The notes beneath the pieces are model-generated. The model was not told the origin of the DNA. It was given only the letters and a program-made list of their open reading frames with translations, and did not search any database. Positions 23,903-33,550 of a stretch of 41,830 bases of DNA are shown here, piece by piece (the first letter of the stretch is position 1; every line of letters begins with the position of its first letter). Source of the stretch: HIMB114 sp052048155. GTDB lineage: Bacteria; Pseudomonadota; Alphaproteobacteria; Pelagibacterales; Pelagibacteraceae. The position numbers and the translations under genes were made by a program. Where the stretch lies: NCBI RefSeq assembly GCF_052048155.1, contig NZ_JBNAIK010000008.1, forward strand, positions 1 to 41,830, read 5' to 3'.

Positions 23903-25220
23903 TGTTATAGATTTCTTTTAACCTATTAATAACTTCTTCTTTTGATAGAATTAATTTTTCTTCACCAATTTCTTTAAATTCAAATTCATCTTTTTTTAAT
24001 TTTGATCCAATTATAATTTGATATGGAATTCCAATTAAATCAAAGTTTTTAAATTTACTAGATGGATTTTCAGATGTGTCGTCTAAAATTGGATCAAGAT
24101 TAGCATTAATTAAATACTGATATATTTCATTGGATTTTTGATCAGCCTCATCTCCATTTTTGCCGAGATTGATAATTGCTACTTTAAATGGAGTAACTGT
24201 CTTTGGCCATTTCATAAAAGTACCATTGTATTTTGCCTCAATAATTGCTGCTGGTAACCTTGAAACACCAATTCCATATGAGCCCATTTGAGGGTTTATG
24301 TTTTTTCCTTCTTTATTATTAACTAAAGCTTTCATAGATTTTGAATATTTGTCACCAAAATAAAAGATGTGACCAATTTCAATACCTTTCGTCCTTAATT
24401 GATTTTCTTTGGATACGTTATTTTCAAACTCATTAACATCATGTTTTTCATCTGTAGCAGAATAAAATTTAGAAAATCTTTCTATAATTTCATTAATATT
24501 TTTTTCTGAATAATCTACTTCATTAACATCTATATCTAATAAATTTTTATCTAAAAAAACCTCACTTTCACCAGTATCTGCTAAAATTATAAACTCATGA
24601 GACAGGTCTCCTCCTATTGGTCCAGTTTCTGCTTTCATAGGAATTGCATTAAGTTCAAATTTTTGAAAAGTTTTAAGATATGACAAAAACATTTTCTTAT
24701 AAGAAAACTCTGCGGCAACTTTATCTATATCAAAAGAATAAGTATCTTTCATCAGAAACTCTCTGCATCTCATAACACCAAATCTTGGTCTTATTTCATC
24801 TCTAAATTTCCATTGAATATGATAAAGCATTAAAGGTAAATTTTTGTAAGATTTAATATTATCTCTAAAGATTTGAGTAATTAGTTCTTCATTTGTTGGG
24901 CCATACAACAAATCCCTTTCATGCCGATCAGAAATTCTTAACATTTCTTTACCATAATCATCATATCTACCGCTCTCTTTCCAAATATCTGCAGACTGAA
25001 TTGTTGGCATTAATAATTCTATAGCTCCAGCTTTATTTTGCTCTTCTCTAACAATTTGCTCAATATTTTTTAAAACTTTAAAGCCCATTGGTAACCAAGA
25101 GTAAATACCTGAGGTGGACTGTCTTATCATACCCGCTCTTAGCATTAGTTGATGAGATTTAATTTTAGCCTCTGAGGGATTTTCTTTCAAAATGGGTAAA
25201 AAATAATTTGATAATTTCAT
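23892..25220 (-). CDS. proS: prolyl-tRNA synthetase (short alphaproteobacterial type)
   Basis: ProS charges tRNA-Pro. The 442-residue class II synthetase contains RAGMIRQSTSGIYSWLPMGFKVLKNIEQIVREE (motif 1), GPTNEELITQIFRDNIKSYKNLPLMLYHIQWKFRDEIRPRFGVMRCREFLMKDTYSFD (motif 2 region) and MGSYGIGVSRLPAAIIE (motif 3), followed by an anticodon-binding domain. It lacks the large editing insertion found in the roughly 570-residue E. coli enzyme, which is normal for alphaproteobacteria; mischarged Ala-tRNA-Pro would need a trans-editing factor. The start overlaps the DUF1467 stop by one base. Confidence 0.95.
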   Translation of the reverse strand: MKLSNYFLPILKENPSEAKIKSHQLMLRAGMIRQSTSGIYSWLPMGFKVLKNIEQIVREEQNKAGAIELLMPTIQSADIWKESGRYDDYGKEMLRISDRHERDLLYGPTNEELITQIFRDNIKSYKNLPLMLYHIQWKFRDEIRPRFGVMRCREFLMKDTYSFDIDKVAAEFSYKKMFLSYLKTFQKFELNAIPMKAETGPIGGDLSHEFIILADTGESEVFLDKNLLDIDVNEVDYSEKNINEIIERFSKFYSATDEKHDVNEFENNVSKENQLRTKGIEIGHIFYFGDKYSKSMKALVNNKEGKNINPQMGSYGIGVSRLPAAIIEAKYNGTFMKWPKTVTPFKVAIINLGKNGDEADQKSNEIYQYLINANLDPILDDTSENPSSKFKNFDLIGIPYQIIIGSKLKKDEFEFKEIGEEKLILSKEEVINRLKEIYNIDK

Positions 25221-25471
25221 TAAGATAAAACTTCTCTAATGTTTAAAATATTAAAATAAGTCAAAACAAAGATGATCGCAAATAATAAAGACGTAATAAA
25301 TGTCGTTATAACTAATTTTTTAACAATATTAGGGTTGATAGGTGCTCCAGGATCGGTACCTTCAATTATATTTCCTTTCTCATGTTGTGAATTTATATTT
25401 CTAGGTAAAATTATAAATAAAACAAGCCACCATAAAATTATAAAAACAACAATTGATCCTGTAATGGACAT
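25220..25471 (-). CDS. DUF1467 family small membrane protein
   Basis: This 83-residue protein has two predicted membrane helices (about 5-23 and 55-76) around a polar loop with EGTDPGAPINPNIVKKLVITT. The pattern WWLVLFIILP at the N-terminus and GTDPGAPxNPxxxKK in the loop match DUF1467, a family of unknown function common in alphaproteobacteria and usually found beside proS, as here. It overlaps rnj and proS by one base each, so it is certainly expressed with them. A role in membrane or envelope biology is suggested only by location. Confidence 0.85.
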   Translation of the reverse strand: MSITGSIVVFIILWWLVLFIILPRNINSQHEKGNIIEGTDPGAPINPNIVKKLVITTFITSLLFAIIFVLTYFNILNIREVLS

Positions 25472-27138
25472 TATAAACGAATTAAATTTATATTAGTAAA
25501 AGGTTTTTTTGATAATCTAGATTGTAAAATTTTTCTGAGAGAGTTTTTTAAATTATCAATAAGATTATTTTCCTGTTTTTTATTATTTAGAGAGTAACTT
25601 CTGCAAATATCTAATATTTTATCTTCTAATTCATATTTAATTTCATTTAATTCCTGATTATGCAAAGGAAGTCCTCTAAGATTTATCAAAGGAGATCTTT
25701 CTACATTACCATTTCTTGAAATTATTAAATTAATATCCATTAAACCATTATATGAAATATTTTTTCTCTCTTTTAGAGCTGGAGACTCCTCATCAATTAA
25801 TCTATTACCATCGACTAAGAGCTTACCAGAATTTACTTTATTTATTATCTCTGCTTTATTTGGAAAAATCTTAAGGACATCTCCATTTTCTATCAACATT
25901 GGTTGCTTTATTTTTTTTTCCTTTGCAAAAAGGTTGTGCTCTTTTAAATGACGGTGCTCACCATGAACCGGTACTGAAATTTCTGGTCTAATCCAATCAT
26001 ACATTTCGTGCATTTCCTCTCTGCCAGGATGACCAGATACATGAATAAATGCGTTCTCTTCAGATATAACGTTTATACCTCTTCTTACTAAAATGTTGTG
26101 CATTGAATAAAGTTTTTTTTCATTACCTGGAATAATTCTTGATGAAAAAATCACAGTATCATCTTGAGCAACATTAATATCAGGATGTGTTTCGTTACAA
26201 ATTCTATTCATTGCTCCATTTGGTTCTCCTTGACTTCCAGTACAAAGGTAAACAATTTTTTCCCTTGGCATTTGTTTAGTATCTCTTGGATCTAATGGTG
26301 GTTTGATATCAGAAAAATATCCACAAGATTTTGCAGTATTAAATATTCTATGCATAGACCTACCAACTAAACTCACATGTCTTCCAACTTTTTCAGCACA
26401 TTGAAATACAGTTTGCATTCGAGCAGCATTAGAAGCAAAGGTTGTTACAATTATTCTTTTTTGTTGTTTTTCAAAAATTCTAAGCATACTTTCTTTAACA
26501 TCTTTTTCTGAACCAGATCTTCCTTCAGTAAAAATATTAGTTGAGTCGCAAATCATTGCTAATATCCCCTTGTCTCCAATTTCCTTTAATTTTTTTTCAT
26601 TAATATTATTACCCATCATTGGATTAAGATCACATTTCCAGTCACCAGTATGAAAAATTTTTTTATCCTTGTATTCAATTAACAATGCGTTGGGCTCTAA
26701 AATTGAATGTGTTAAAGATACAAGATCAATTTTTAAAAATTCTAAATTTATATTTCCATTTAAAGGAATTATTTTCAAATATTCATCTATACTAATTCTT
26801 TTTTCTTTAAATTTTTCTCTAATTAATGCACCTGTGAAAGGTGTTGCATATATATTAGTTTTTAAATTTGGCCAAACATGTGTTAAGGCGCCTATGTGAT
26901 CTTCATGACCGTGAGTTATTATAATTCCAGCACAATTATTTTTATTTTGATAAATAAAGTCTGGGTCAGGAATTATAACATCAATCCCTGGAACGCTTTC
27001 TTCTGCAAATGTAATACCACAGTCTACCATTAACCATTTATGATTATTAGGCTCACCAAAACCATATAAATTCATATTTGCACCAATTTCGCCGGATCCC
27101 CCAAGAGGACAAAACAAAATTTCTTCTTTAGAACTCAT
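25471..27138 (-). CDS. rnj: ribonuclease J
   Basis: RNase J is a beta-CASP metallo-beta-lactamase nuclease with 5'-exonuclease and endonuclease activity in RNA decay and processing. I start it at MSSKEEILFCPLGGSGEIG (555 residues). The frame is open 14 codons further upstream inside coaX but that part is not conserved. Metal-binding motifs are HGHEDH (76-81), HTGDWK, and later SGHPGREEMHEMYDWIRPEISVPVHGEHRHL. FATFASNAARMQ-like and CTGSQGEPNGAMNRI segments belong to the beta-CASP domain. The start overlaps coaX by 11 bases, and the stop overlaps the DUF1467 gene by one. Confidence 0.94.
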   Translation of the reverse strand: MSSKEEILFCPLGGSGEIGANMNLYGFGEPNNHKWLMVDCGITFAEESVPGIDVIIPDPDFIYQNKNNCAGIIITHGHEDHIGALTHVWPNLKTNIYATPFTGALIREKFKEKRISIDEYLKIIPLNGNINLEFLKIDLVSLTHSILEPNALLIEYKDKKIFHTGDWKCDLNPMMGNNINEKKLKEIGDKGILAMICDSTNIFTEGRSGSEKDVKESMLRIFEKQQKRIIVTTFASNAARMQTVFQCAEKVGRHVSLVGRSMHRIFNTAKSCGYFSDIKPPLDPRDTKQMPREKIVYLCTGSQGEPNGAMNRICNETHPDINVAQDDTVIFSSRIIPGNEKKLYSMHNILVRRGINVISEENAFIHVSGHPGREEMHEMYDWIRPEISVPVHGEHRHLKEHNLFAKEKKIKQPMLIENGDVLKIFPNKAEIINKVNSGKLLVDGNRLIDEESPALKERKNISYNGLMDINLIISRNGNVERSPLINLRGLPLHNQELNEIKYELEDKILDICRSYSLNNKKQENNLIDNLKNSLRKILQSRLSKKPFTNINLIRL

Positions 27139-27889
27139 CAAAAATTTCTCTATTCTGTTTAATAGTTTTAACAAGTCCATAAATGGTAATGTCTTGATTT
27201 ACAATTGTTTTATACTTTAAGGATTTTTTAAATAATTTTGAATAACCACCAGTTAAAATAATAAGGTATTTTTTTTTGGATTGTTTTTGAATTTTATCAA
27301 TAATGCCGTCAATCAAACAAGTATATCCAATAAATACACCTGATTTGATAGCTGCAATTGTATCTTTTCCAATGACATTTTTTTGTTTAGTAATTTTTAC
27401 TAAAGGCAATTTTGCTGTAAATCGATTTAAAGCTTTCAAAGCTAGCTCGATACCTGGTGCAATAACTCCTCCTTGATAAATATTGTTTTTTTGGACAATA
27501 TCAAATGTTGTAGTAGTGCCAAAATCAATAATAATACAATTTTTGTTGTAACAGCTTAAAGCGCCTACAGAATTTACAATTCGGTCTGAACCAACTTGAG
27601 ATTTTTTTTTAACATTAATTTTAATTGATTTGGTAATTTTTTTATCATTAAATTCATAAAGTTTTATATTTTGCTTAGAAGTAAATGATTTTAAAATATT
27701 AAAAATTTTTGGGACAACAGAGGTTGAGAATATCACTCTAATATTATTTTTTTTTAAATAAGATTTAATGAATGATAAAGTTTTTTTTGAGTATGTAAGC
27801 AATGAAATTGGTTTGGCAATTTTATTATTTCTGGGATTGTATAAAGCTAATTTTATACTCGTATTACCAATATCAACTAATAAAATCAT
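27128..27889 (-). CDS. coaX: type III pantothenate kinase
   Basis: CoaX phosphorylates pantothenate, the first step of coenzyme A synthesis, and is unrelated to CoaA. The 253-residue protein belongs to the ASKHA fold: MILLVDIGNTSIKLAL at the N-terminus (phosphate-1 motif), GSDRIVNSVGA (100-110), IIDFGTTTTFDIV (120-132) and GGVIAPGIELALKALNRFTAKLP (140-162). These match CoaX. The birA-coaX-rnj order is common in alphaproteobacteria. One base separates it from birA, and its 3' end overlaps rnj. Confidence 0.94.
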   Translation of the reverse strand: MILLVDIGNTSIKLALYNPRNNKIAKPISLLTYSKKTLSFIKSYLKKNNIRVIFSTSVVPKIFNILKSFTSKQNIKLYEFNDKKITKSIKINVKKKSQVGSDRIVNSVGALSCYNKNCIIIDFGTTTTFDIVQKNNIYQGGVIAPGIELALKALNRFTAKLPLVKITKQKNVIGKDTIAAIKSGVFIGYTCLIDGIIDKIQKQSKKKYLIILTGGYSKLFKKSLKYKTIVNQDITIYGLVKTIKQNREIFDEF

Positions 27890-27890
27890 T

Positions 27891-28409
27891 TTATAATTTA
27901 TTAAAATTTTTTTTTATAAACTCTAAAAAGTCTAATTTGTTAACCTTTTTTTTTAAATATTTATTTAAAAATGTAGTTTTGTATTTTTTTAAGTTAGGAC
28001 TCGAGGCTAAATTAAGCCCAATTCCAGCTATTACAAATAAACTTTTATTATTTTTATAACTCTCAACTAATATTCCGCATACTTTTTTATTATTTATTAG
28101 AATATCGTTAGGATCTTTAATTTGAATATTTTGTTCTTTTAAGCCTTTTTTTATTAAAAAGTTTTTTACTATTTTTAAAACTTTATACTGATATTTTATA
28201 ATATCTCTTTGTAATCTAATTTTTTTATAAAAACTTAAAAAAATATTTCCTTTTTTTGAAACCCATTTATTTCCATATCGTCCTCTTCCATTTGTTTGGA
28301 TTTCTGCAGAAACAATACCATTTGTTGAGATGTTATTCTTAATCAAATTAATACAAAATTCATTTGTGCTATTTGTTTTGTCCAATAAAGAAACGTGCGA
28401 TAAATTCAA
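27891..28409 (-). CDS. birA: minimal biotin-protein ligase
   Basis: BirA activates biotin to biotinyl-AMP and attaches it to a lysine of acetyl-CoA carboxylase carrier protein (and other biotin enzymes). The 172-residue protein holds only the catalytic core: DKTNSTNEF (10-18), the GRGRYGNKWVS loop (41-51), KDPNDILINNKKVCGILVES (98-117) and IAGIGLNL (127-134). It has neither the DNA-binding domain of bifunctional BirA nor an evident C-terminal SH3-like domain, so it should be a non-regulatory ligase. Two bases separate it from nuoN, a context conserved in alphaproteobacteria. Confidence 0.9.
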   Translation of the reverse strand: MNLSHVSLLDKTNSTNEFCINLIKNNISTNGIVSAEIQTNGRGRYGNKWVSKKGNIFLSFYKKIRLQRDIIKYQYKVLKIVKNFLIKKGLKEQNIQIKDPNDILINNKKVCGILVESYKNNKSLFVIAGIGLNLASSPNLKKYKTTFLNKYLKKKVNKLDFLEFIKKNFNKL

Positions 28410-28411
28410 AT

Positions 28412-29830
28412 TTAATTAAAAACCTTAGATGCTATTTCAGTTATATTAACTAAAAAAGATGGATTTATAAAATAGAACAAAATTAAAAAAGACGATGAAA
28501 ACAATGAAAATTTCATGCCAAGTCCAGATATATCATCAAATTTTTCCTGTTCAGTATCAAAATACATAATTTTTATTATTCTTAGATAATAGAAAGCTGA
28601 TATCACGGAACTTAACAAACCTATCACAGCCAAAATATACATTTCTGACTCTATTACAGATTTAAAGATGTAAAACTTTGCAAAAAATCCAGCTAAAGGT
28701 GGAATGCCTGCAAGTGAAAATAATATAATGCAAAAACAAACAGCAACTACTGGATGGTTTTTTGATAACCCTCCTAAATCTCTTATGTCTTCACAATATT
28801 TTTTATCTCTACTAAAAAAAAGAATTGATGTAAAAGCCGCAATATTCATCACTACATAAATAAAAATATAAGATAATGTTGCAGAAATACCTGATAATGA
28901 TCCTGTAGCAAGACCTGCAAGGCCATAACCCATATGCCCAATACTACTATAAGCCATTAGTCTTTTTATATTCGTTTGACCTATCGCGGCTACTGATCCT
29001 AAAATCATAGATGCAACTGATATAAATATAATAATAGTTTTCCATTCAGCAAAAGCTCCACCAAAAGCAACAAATAAAATTTGAATAAATGCTCCCATAC
29101 CGGCAACTTTTGGGGCAAGAGCAAAAAACGCTGTAACCGCAGTTGGCGAACCCTCATAAACATCTGGTGTCCACATATGAAAAGGTACAGCAGAAACCTT
29201 AAATGCTAATCCAACGATAACAAAAACTAAACCAAATATTAAACCAATATTTTCAACAGTAAAATTCTCGTTAATAATTAAATAATTTGTAGAACCAGTG
29301 AATCCGTAAATCAATGAACAGCCATATAAAAATAATCCTGATGATAATGCTCCTAAAACAAAATACTTAACACCAGACTCAGAGGATTTTAAAGAATTTC
29401 TGTCAATTGAAGAGAGCACATATAATGATAATGATTGTAACTCGATACCTAAATATAGACCAATTAAATTGTTTGTACTCACCATTACAAACATTCCTAA
29501 TGTTGAGCATAAAATCAGTATCATATATTCAAATTTTTCTATCTTTAATCTTTTTAAATATTGACCAGTAAAAATTAATGAAAAGGCTGAAGAAATTAAA
29601 ATAATTATTTTTAATAAATTTGAAAAATTATTAATTGAATAATTATTATTAAAAATCAAAATTTGGTTATCATAATTAACATATACAAGCGGTATACAAA
29701 TTAATAATAATATAATGGTTATTTTTTTGATCAACGAAAAAGAATTTTTTAAAAATACACCGGCAACCAATAAAATTAAAAGTGAAAGCGTTAGAAAAAT
29801 TTCAGGAAAAATATTTTGTAATTCTATCAT
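28412..29830 (-). CDS. nuoN: NADH-quinone oxidoreductase subunit N
   Basis: NuoN is one of three antiporter-like proton-pumping subunits in the membrane arm of complex I. The 472-residue protein is almost entirely membrane helices. It shows the NuoN pattern LYLGIELQSLSLYVL (with the key glutamate of the proton channel), KYFVLGALSSGLFLYG, AFKVSAVPFHMWTPDVYEGSPTAVTAFFALAPKVAG, and AAIGQTNIKRLMAYSSIGHMGYGL with its lysine. It is the last nuo gene. One base separates it from nuoM and two from birA. Confidence 0.96.
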   Translation of the reverse strand: MIELQNIFPEIFLTLSLLILLVAGVFLKNSFSLIKKITIILLLICIPLVYVNYDNQILIFNNNYSINNFSNLLKIIILISSAFSLIFTGQYLKRLKIEKFEYMILILCSTLGMFVMVSTNNLIGLYLGIELQSLSLYVLSSIDRNSLKSSESGVKYFVLGALSSGLFLYGCSLIYGFTGSTNYLIINENFTVENIGLIFGLVFVIVGLAFKVSAVPFHMWTPDVYEGSPTAVTAFFALAPKVAGMGAFIQILFVAFGGAFAEWKTIIIFISVASMILGSVAAIGQTNIKRLMAYSSIGHMGYGLAGLATGSLSGISATLSYIFIYVVMNIAAFTSILFFSRDKKYCEDIRDLGGLSKNHPVVAVCFCIILFSLAGIPPLAGFFAKFYIFKSVIESEMYILAVIGLLSSVISAFYYLRIIKIMYFDTEQEKFDDISGLGMKFSLFSSSFLILFYFINPSFLVNITEIASKVFN

Positions 29831-29831
29831 T

Positions 29832-31331
29832 TTATTTTACAGCTCCCACCAATTTAATATAATCCGTCATATTGTTAGAAACTTTGTCAACGCTTGATGA
29901 AATTAGATCAAGTATTAAAGCAGGATAAAAACCTAAAACAATAGTCATGATTAATAATGGTGTTAACATTAAATACTCATTTTTGTTTAAGTCAGTTAAT
30001 TTTTGAATTTTTTCATTTGTGATTTTTCCAAACACAATTCTTCTATATAACCACAAGCTATAACAGGCAGATAAAATGACCCCTGTTGCTGCAAAAAATG
30101 CGATCCAATAATTGTATTTAAATGACCCAATTAAAACTAGAATCTCACCAACAAAACCACTAGTTCCAGGTAAACCTAAGCTACCTAGTGTAAATACCAT
30201 AAACATTACCGCATACTTTGGCATTATATTTACAACACCACCATATTCTGAGATTTCTCTTGTATGCATCCTGTCATAAACTACACCTACACATAAAAAT
30301 AAGGCGGATGATATTATTCCGTGACTAATCATTTGAAATATACTTCCTTCAATTCCTTGTTTGTTAAATACAAAAATACCTATTGTTACAAAACCCATAT
30401 GGGCAACGGATGAATATGCTATTAACTTTTTCATATCTTTTTGTACAAGAGCAACCAAAGATGTGTAAATAATTGCGATAATACTTAAGGCAAAAACTAA
30501 TGGAGCAAAATAAACTGATGCATCTGGAAATAAACCCAATGAGAACCTTATAAAACCATAACCCGCCATTTTAAGTAGAATTGCAGCTAAAATTACTGAT
30601 CCAGATGTGGGCGCCTCAACGTGTGCATCGGGTAACCAGGTATGAACCGGCCACATCGGTGTTTTGACAGCAAAAGATGCAAAAAAACCAAGCCATAAAT
30701 ATTTTTGATAATCCTTATTAATTTGAATATTTAAAAGCTTTTCAACATCTAAAGTTCCCGCATCAAAATAAATATAGATAATTGAAATCAACATAAATAT
30801 TGATCCAAAGAGAGTGTATAAAAAGAATTTAAACGCGGAATACACTCTTTTTTCACCGCCCCAAATTCCAATAATTAAAAACATTGGAATTAACCCAGCT
30901 TCAAAAAATAAGTAAAAAATAAACAAATCTAATGAACAAAAGACACCTATCATCATTGTTTCCATTAATAGAAGTGCAATCAAGAATTCCCTCAATCTTT
31001 TTTTAACACTATTAATCGTTGCTAAAATACAAATTGGAGTAATGAAAGTTGTTAGTAATATAAATGATAAAGAAATTCCATCTATTCCAACTTTGTAATT
31101 TACAAAATTAAATATCCAGTCATGTTGCTCAATAAATTGGAAGTCAGGATTGTTATAATTAAAATTATTTAATATTAAAATTGAAGCTAAAAATACTATT
31201 CCGCTTGTTAATAAAGAAATATAACCTGATGTTCTGTTAACAAATTCTTCTTCTCCTTTTAAAAAAAGTAAAAAGAAAACACCAATTAGAGGTATAAATG
31301 TTGTTAATGTTAAGATAGGTATTTCGTTCAT
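29832..31331 (-). CDS. nuoM: NADH-quinone oxidoreductase subunit M
   Basis: NuoM is the second antiporter-like proton-pumping subunit. The 499-residue polytopic protein contains FYLFFEAGLIPMFLIIGIWGG (key glutamate of the proton channel), AVKTPMWPVHTWLPDAHVEAPTSGSVILAAILLKMAGYG, and ALVQKDMKKLIAYSSVAHMGFV with the broken-helix lysine. Length is as expected. It overlaps nuoL as ATGA. Confidence 0.96.
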   Translation of the reverse strand: MNEIPILTLTTFIPLIGVFFLLFLKGEEEFVNRTSGYISLLTSGIVFLASILILNNFNYNNPDFQFIEQHDWIFNFVNYKVGIDGISLSFILLTTFITPICILATINSVKKRLREFLIALLLMETMMIGVFCSLDLFIFYLFFEAGLIPMFLIIGIWGGEKRVYSAFKFFLYTLFGSIFMLISIIYIYFDAGTLDVEKLLNIQINKDYQKYLWLGFFASFAVKTPMWPVHTWLPDAHVEAPTSGSVILAAILLKMAGYGFIRFSLGLFPDASVYFAPLVFALSIIAIIYTSLVALVQKDMKKLIAYSSVAHMGFVTIGIFVFNKQGIEGSIFQMISHGIISSALFLCVGVVYDRMHTREISEYGGVVNIMPKYAVMFMVFTLGSLGLPGTSGFVGEILVLIGSFKYNYWIAFFAATGVILSACYSLWLYRRIVFGKITNEKIQKLTDLNKNEYLMLTPLLIMTIVLGFYPALILDLISSSVDKVSNNMTDYIKLVGAVK

Positions 31332-33235
31332 ATTATTAAATAAGTTAATAAAATTGTTAATCCAATTAAAATGACAAACGCATAATGATATAAATACCCA
31401 GATTGAAATAATACAGCACGGTCAGATAAAATTTTTATTATCTTTGCAAATCCATTTGGCCCAAAACCATCTATAATTTTTACATCGCCTTTTGACCAAA
31501 AAAATGAGCCAATTGCTTTAGCAGGCCTTGTAAATAAAAAGTCATACAATTCATCAAAGTACCACTTATTGAGTAAAAAATTATATAATGGCTTATGTGT
31601 TTGTTTTAAATTTTCTAAAATTTTTTCATTTCTTACATAAAAATAATAGGCAGCGAATATTATGATAACACCAGAAATTGGAGTAAATAATAAAAACCAT
31701 AAAGGAGGATGTTTTAGCTCAAACTGTTCTTTAAAAAATATAGCTGATTTCCAAAAATTTTGATGGTCAGTACCAATAAATATATCTTTAAATACAAAGC
31801 CTGCAAATATTGCGCCTATCGTTAATACAAATAACGGAATTAATATTACTGGAGGTGACTCATGAACCTTATGGAATTCATAACTTTCATTTTTATAATT
31901 TCCATGAAAAGTTTTATAAATCAATCTCCAAGAATAAATTGACGTTAGCAAAGCGGTGAAAACACCAATTGATGTTGCGTACATGCCCATACTATTTGTT
32001 GAAAAATATGCAGCTTCTAAAATTGCATCTTTTGAATAAAATCCTGACAAAAAAGGAAACCCAGTTATGGCTAGAGTTCCTACAACCATAAAGGCATATG
32101 TGTATGGAATTTTTTTATAAATTCCTCCCATTTTTCGAATATCTTGCTCTTCATGTAAGCTGTGAATTACAGAGCCTGCACACAAAAATAATAAAGCTTT
32201 AAAAAAAGCATGAGTAAACAAGTGAAATATTGCAATATGATAAGCGCCTATACCTGCTGCAAAAAACATATAACCTAGCTGACTGCATGTAGAATAAGCT
32301 ATGACTTTTTTAATATCATTTTGAACCAAACCAATAGTGGCAGCAAAAAAAGCAGTTGAAGCACCAATGGTTACAATTAAACTTTGTGAAAAAGGTGAAA
32401 ATTCAAAAATCGGGGAGCATCTTACTACTAAAAATACACCTGCAGTAACCATTGTAGCTGCATGAATTAGTGCTGAAACTGGTGTAGGGCCCTCCATGGC
32501 ATCTGGCAACCAGGTGTGGAGAAAAAGTTGAGCTGATTTTCCCATAGCACCTATAAACAAAAACACACAAATATAAGTAATTAAATTTCCATCTGTTCCT
32601 ATAAAATTAATCTTTTTATCAAGTAAACTTGGAACTGCTTTAAATACTTCTGAAAAGTTTAAAGAGCCTGTATATTTATAAATTAAAAATATTCCAATTG
32701 CCAAACCAAAGTCACCCACTCTATTAACCACAAATGCTTTTATTGCAGCAGCATTTGCACTTGGTTTTTTAAACCAAAAACCAATTAACAAATATGAAGC
32801 TAGCCCAACACCTTCCCATCCAAAAAATAATTGTAAAAAATTATCTGAAGTGATCAGCATTAACATTGCAAATGTAAATAAGGATAGATAACTCATGAAA
32901 CGAGGTTTATCTGGATCATGACTCATGTAACCAATTGAGTATACATGAACTAAAAATGAGACTGATGTTACAACTACAAGCATTACAGCTGTAAGTGTAT
33001 CGATATAGATAGACCAATTTAAATTAAGTTGACCTGATGAAATCCAGTTAAAAATAACAAAATTTAAAACATTAGATCCAATGATGAATTGATATAAATA
33101 ATAACAAGATATTATAGCTGATAAGAAAATTAGTGAACTTGTAACAATCTGTGAACCAAGGTCACCAATTTTTCTTCCAAATAATCCTGTTATTAAAAAA
33201 CCGATCAAAGGTGCGAAAATAATTGTATAAGCCAC
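31328..33235 (-). CDS. nuoL: NADH-quinone oxidoreductase subunit L
   Basis: NuoL is the distal proton-pumping subunit, whose long amphipathic helix runs along the membrane arm. The 635-residue protein contains FFGWEGVGLASYLLIGFWFKKPSANAAAIKAFVVNRVGD, SAQLFLHTWLPDAMEGPTPVSALIHAATMVTAG, and LVQNDIKKVIAYSTCSQLGYMFFA, all typical of NuoL. The C-terminal portion, after an amphipathic stretch near 500-600, ends in one more hydrophobic helix. Three bases separate it from nuoK, and it overlaps nuoM. Confidence 0.97.
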   Translation of the reverse strand: MAYTIIFAPLIGFLITGLFGRKIGDLGSQIVTSSLIFLSAIISCYYLYQFIIGSNVLNFVIFNWISSGQLNLNWSIYIDTLTAVMLVVVTSVSFLVHVYSIGYMSHDPDKPRFMSYLSLFTFAMLMLITSDNFLQLFFGWEGVGLASYLLIGFWFKKPSANAAAIKAFVVNRVGDFGLAIGIFLIYKYTGSLNFSEVFKAVPSLLDKKINFIGTDGNLITYICVFLFIGAMGKSAQLFLHTWLPDAMEGPTPVSALIHAATMVTAGVFLVVRCSPIFEFSPFSQSLIVTIGASTAFFAATIGLVQNDIKKVIAYSTCSQLGYMFFAAGIGAYHIAIFHLFTHAFFKALLFLCAGSVIHSLHEEQDIRKMGGIYKKIPYTYAFMVVGTLAITGFPFLSGFYSKDAILEAAYFSTNSMGMYATSIGVFTALLTSIYSWRLIYKTFHGNYKNESYEFHKVHESPPVILIPLFVLTIGAIFAGFVFKDIFIGTDHQNFWKSAIFFKEQFELKHPPLWFLLFTPISGVIIIFAAYYFYVRNEKILENLKQTHKPLYNFLLNKWYFDELYDFLFTRPAKAIGSFFWSKGDVKIIDGFGPNGFAKIIKILSDRAVLFQSGYLYHYAFVILIGLTILLTYLII

Positions 33236-33238
33236 GCT

Positions 33239-33550
33239 CTAACCTTTTAAAGTATTGATGTCTTCAACATGAATACTTCCTTTATTTCTAAAAAATACTA
33301 CTAATATCGCCAAACCAATGGCAGCTTCACCTGCTGCAACCGTTAAAACAAACATTGTAAAAACCTGTCCAACTATATCTTGTAAATAAACTGAAAAAGC
33401 TACAAGGTTAATGTTCGCTGAAATCAAAATCAACTCAATTGACATTAAAAGAACAATAACGTTTTTCCTATTTAAAAATATACCAATAATTCCAATAGTA
33501 AAAATTATAGCTCCTAAAAATAAATAATGACCTAGTGAAATATCAATCAT
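33239..33550 (-). CDS. nuoK: NADH-quinone oxidoreductase subunit K
   Basis: NuoK is a small three-helix membrane subunit involved in proton translocation. The 103-residue protein shows the three hydrophobic segments, with conserved glutamates in LLMSIELILISANINLVAF and VAAGEAAIGLAILVVFFR. This size and pattern are diagnostic. It overlaps nuoJ by eight bases and is followed by nuoL after three bases. Confidence 0.96.
   Translation of the reverse strand: MIDISLGHYLFLGAIIFTIGIIGIFLNRKNVIVLLMSIELILISANINLVAFSVYLQDIVGQVFTMFVLTVAAGEAAIGLAILVVFFRNKGSIHVEDINTLKG

Noticed and set aside
27139..27180. Longer RNase J start (MDLLKLLNRIEKFL)
   Set aside because: These codons overlap coaX and are not conserved; the shorter start MSSKEEILFCPLGG fits the family.
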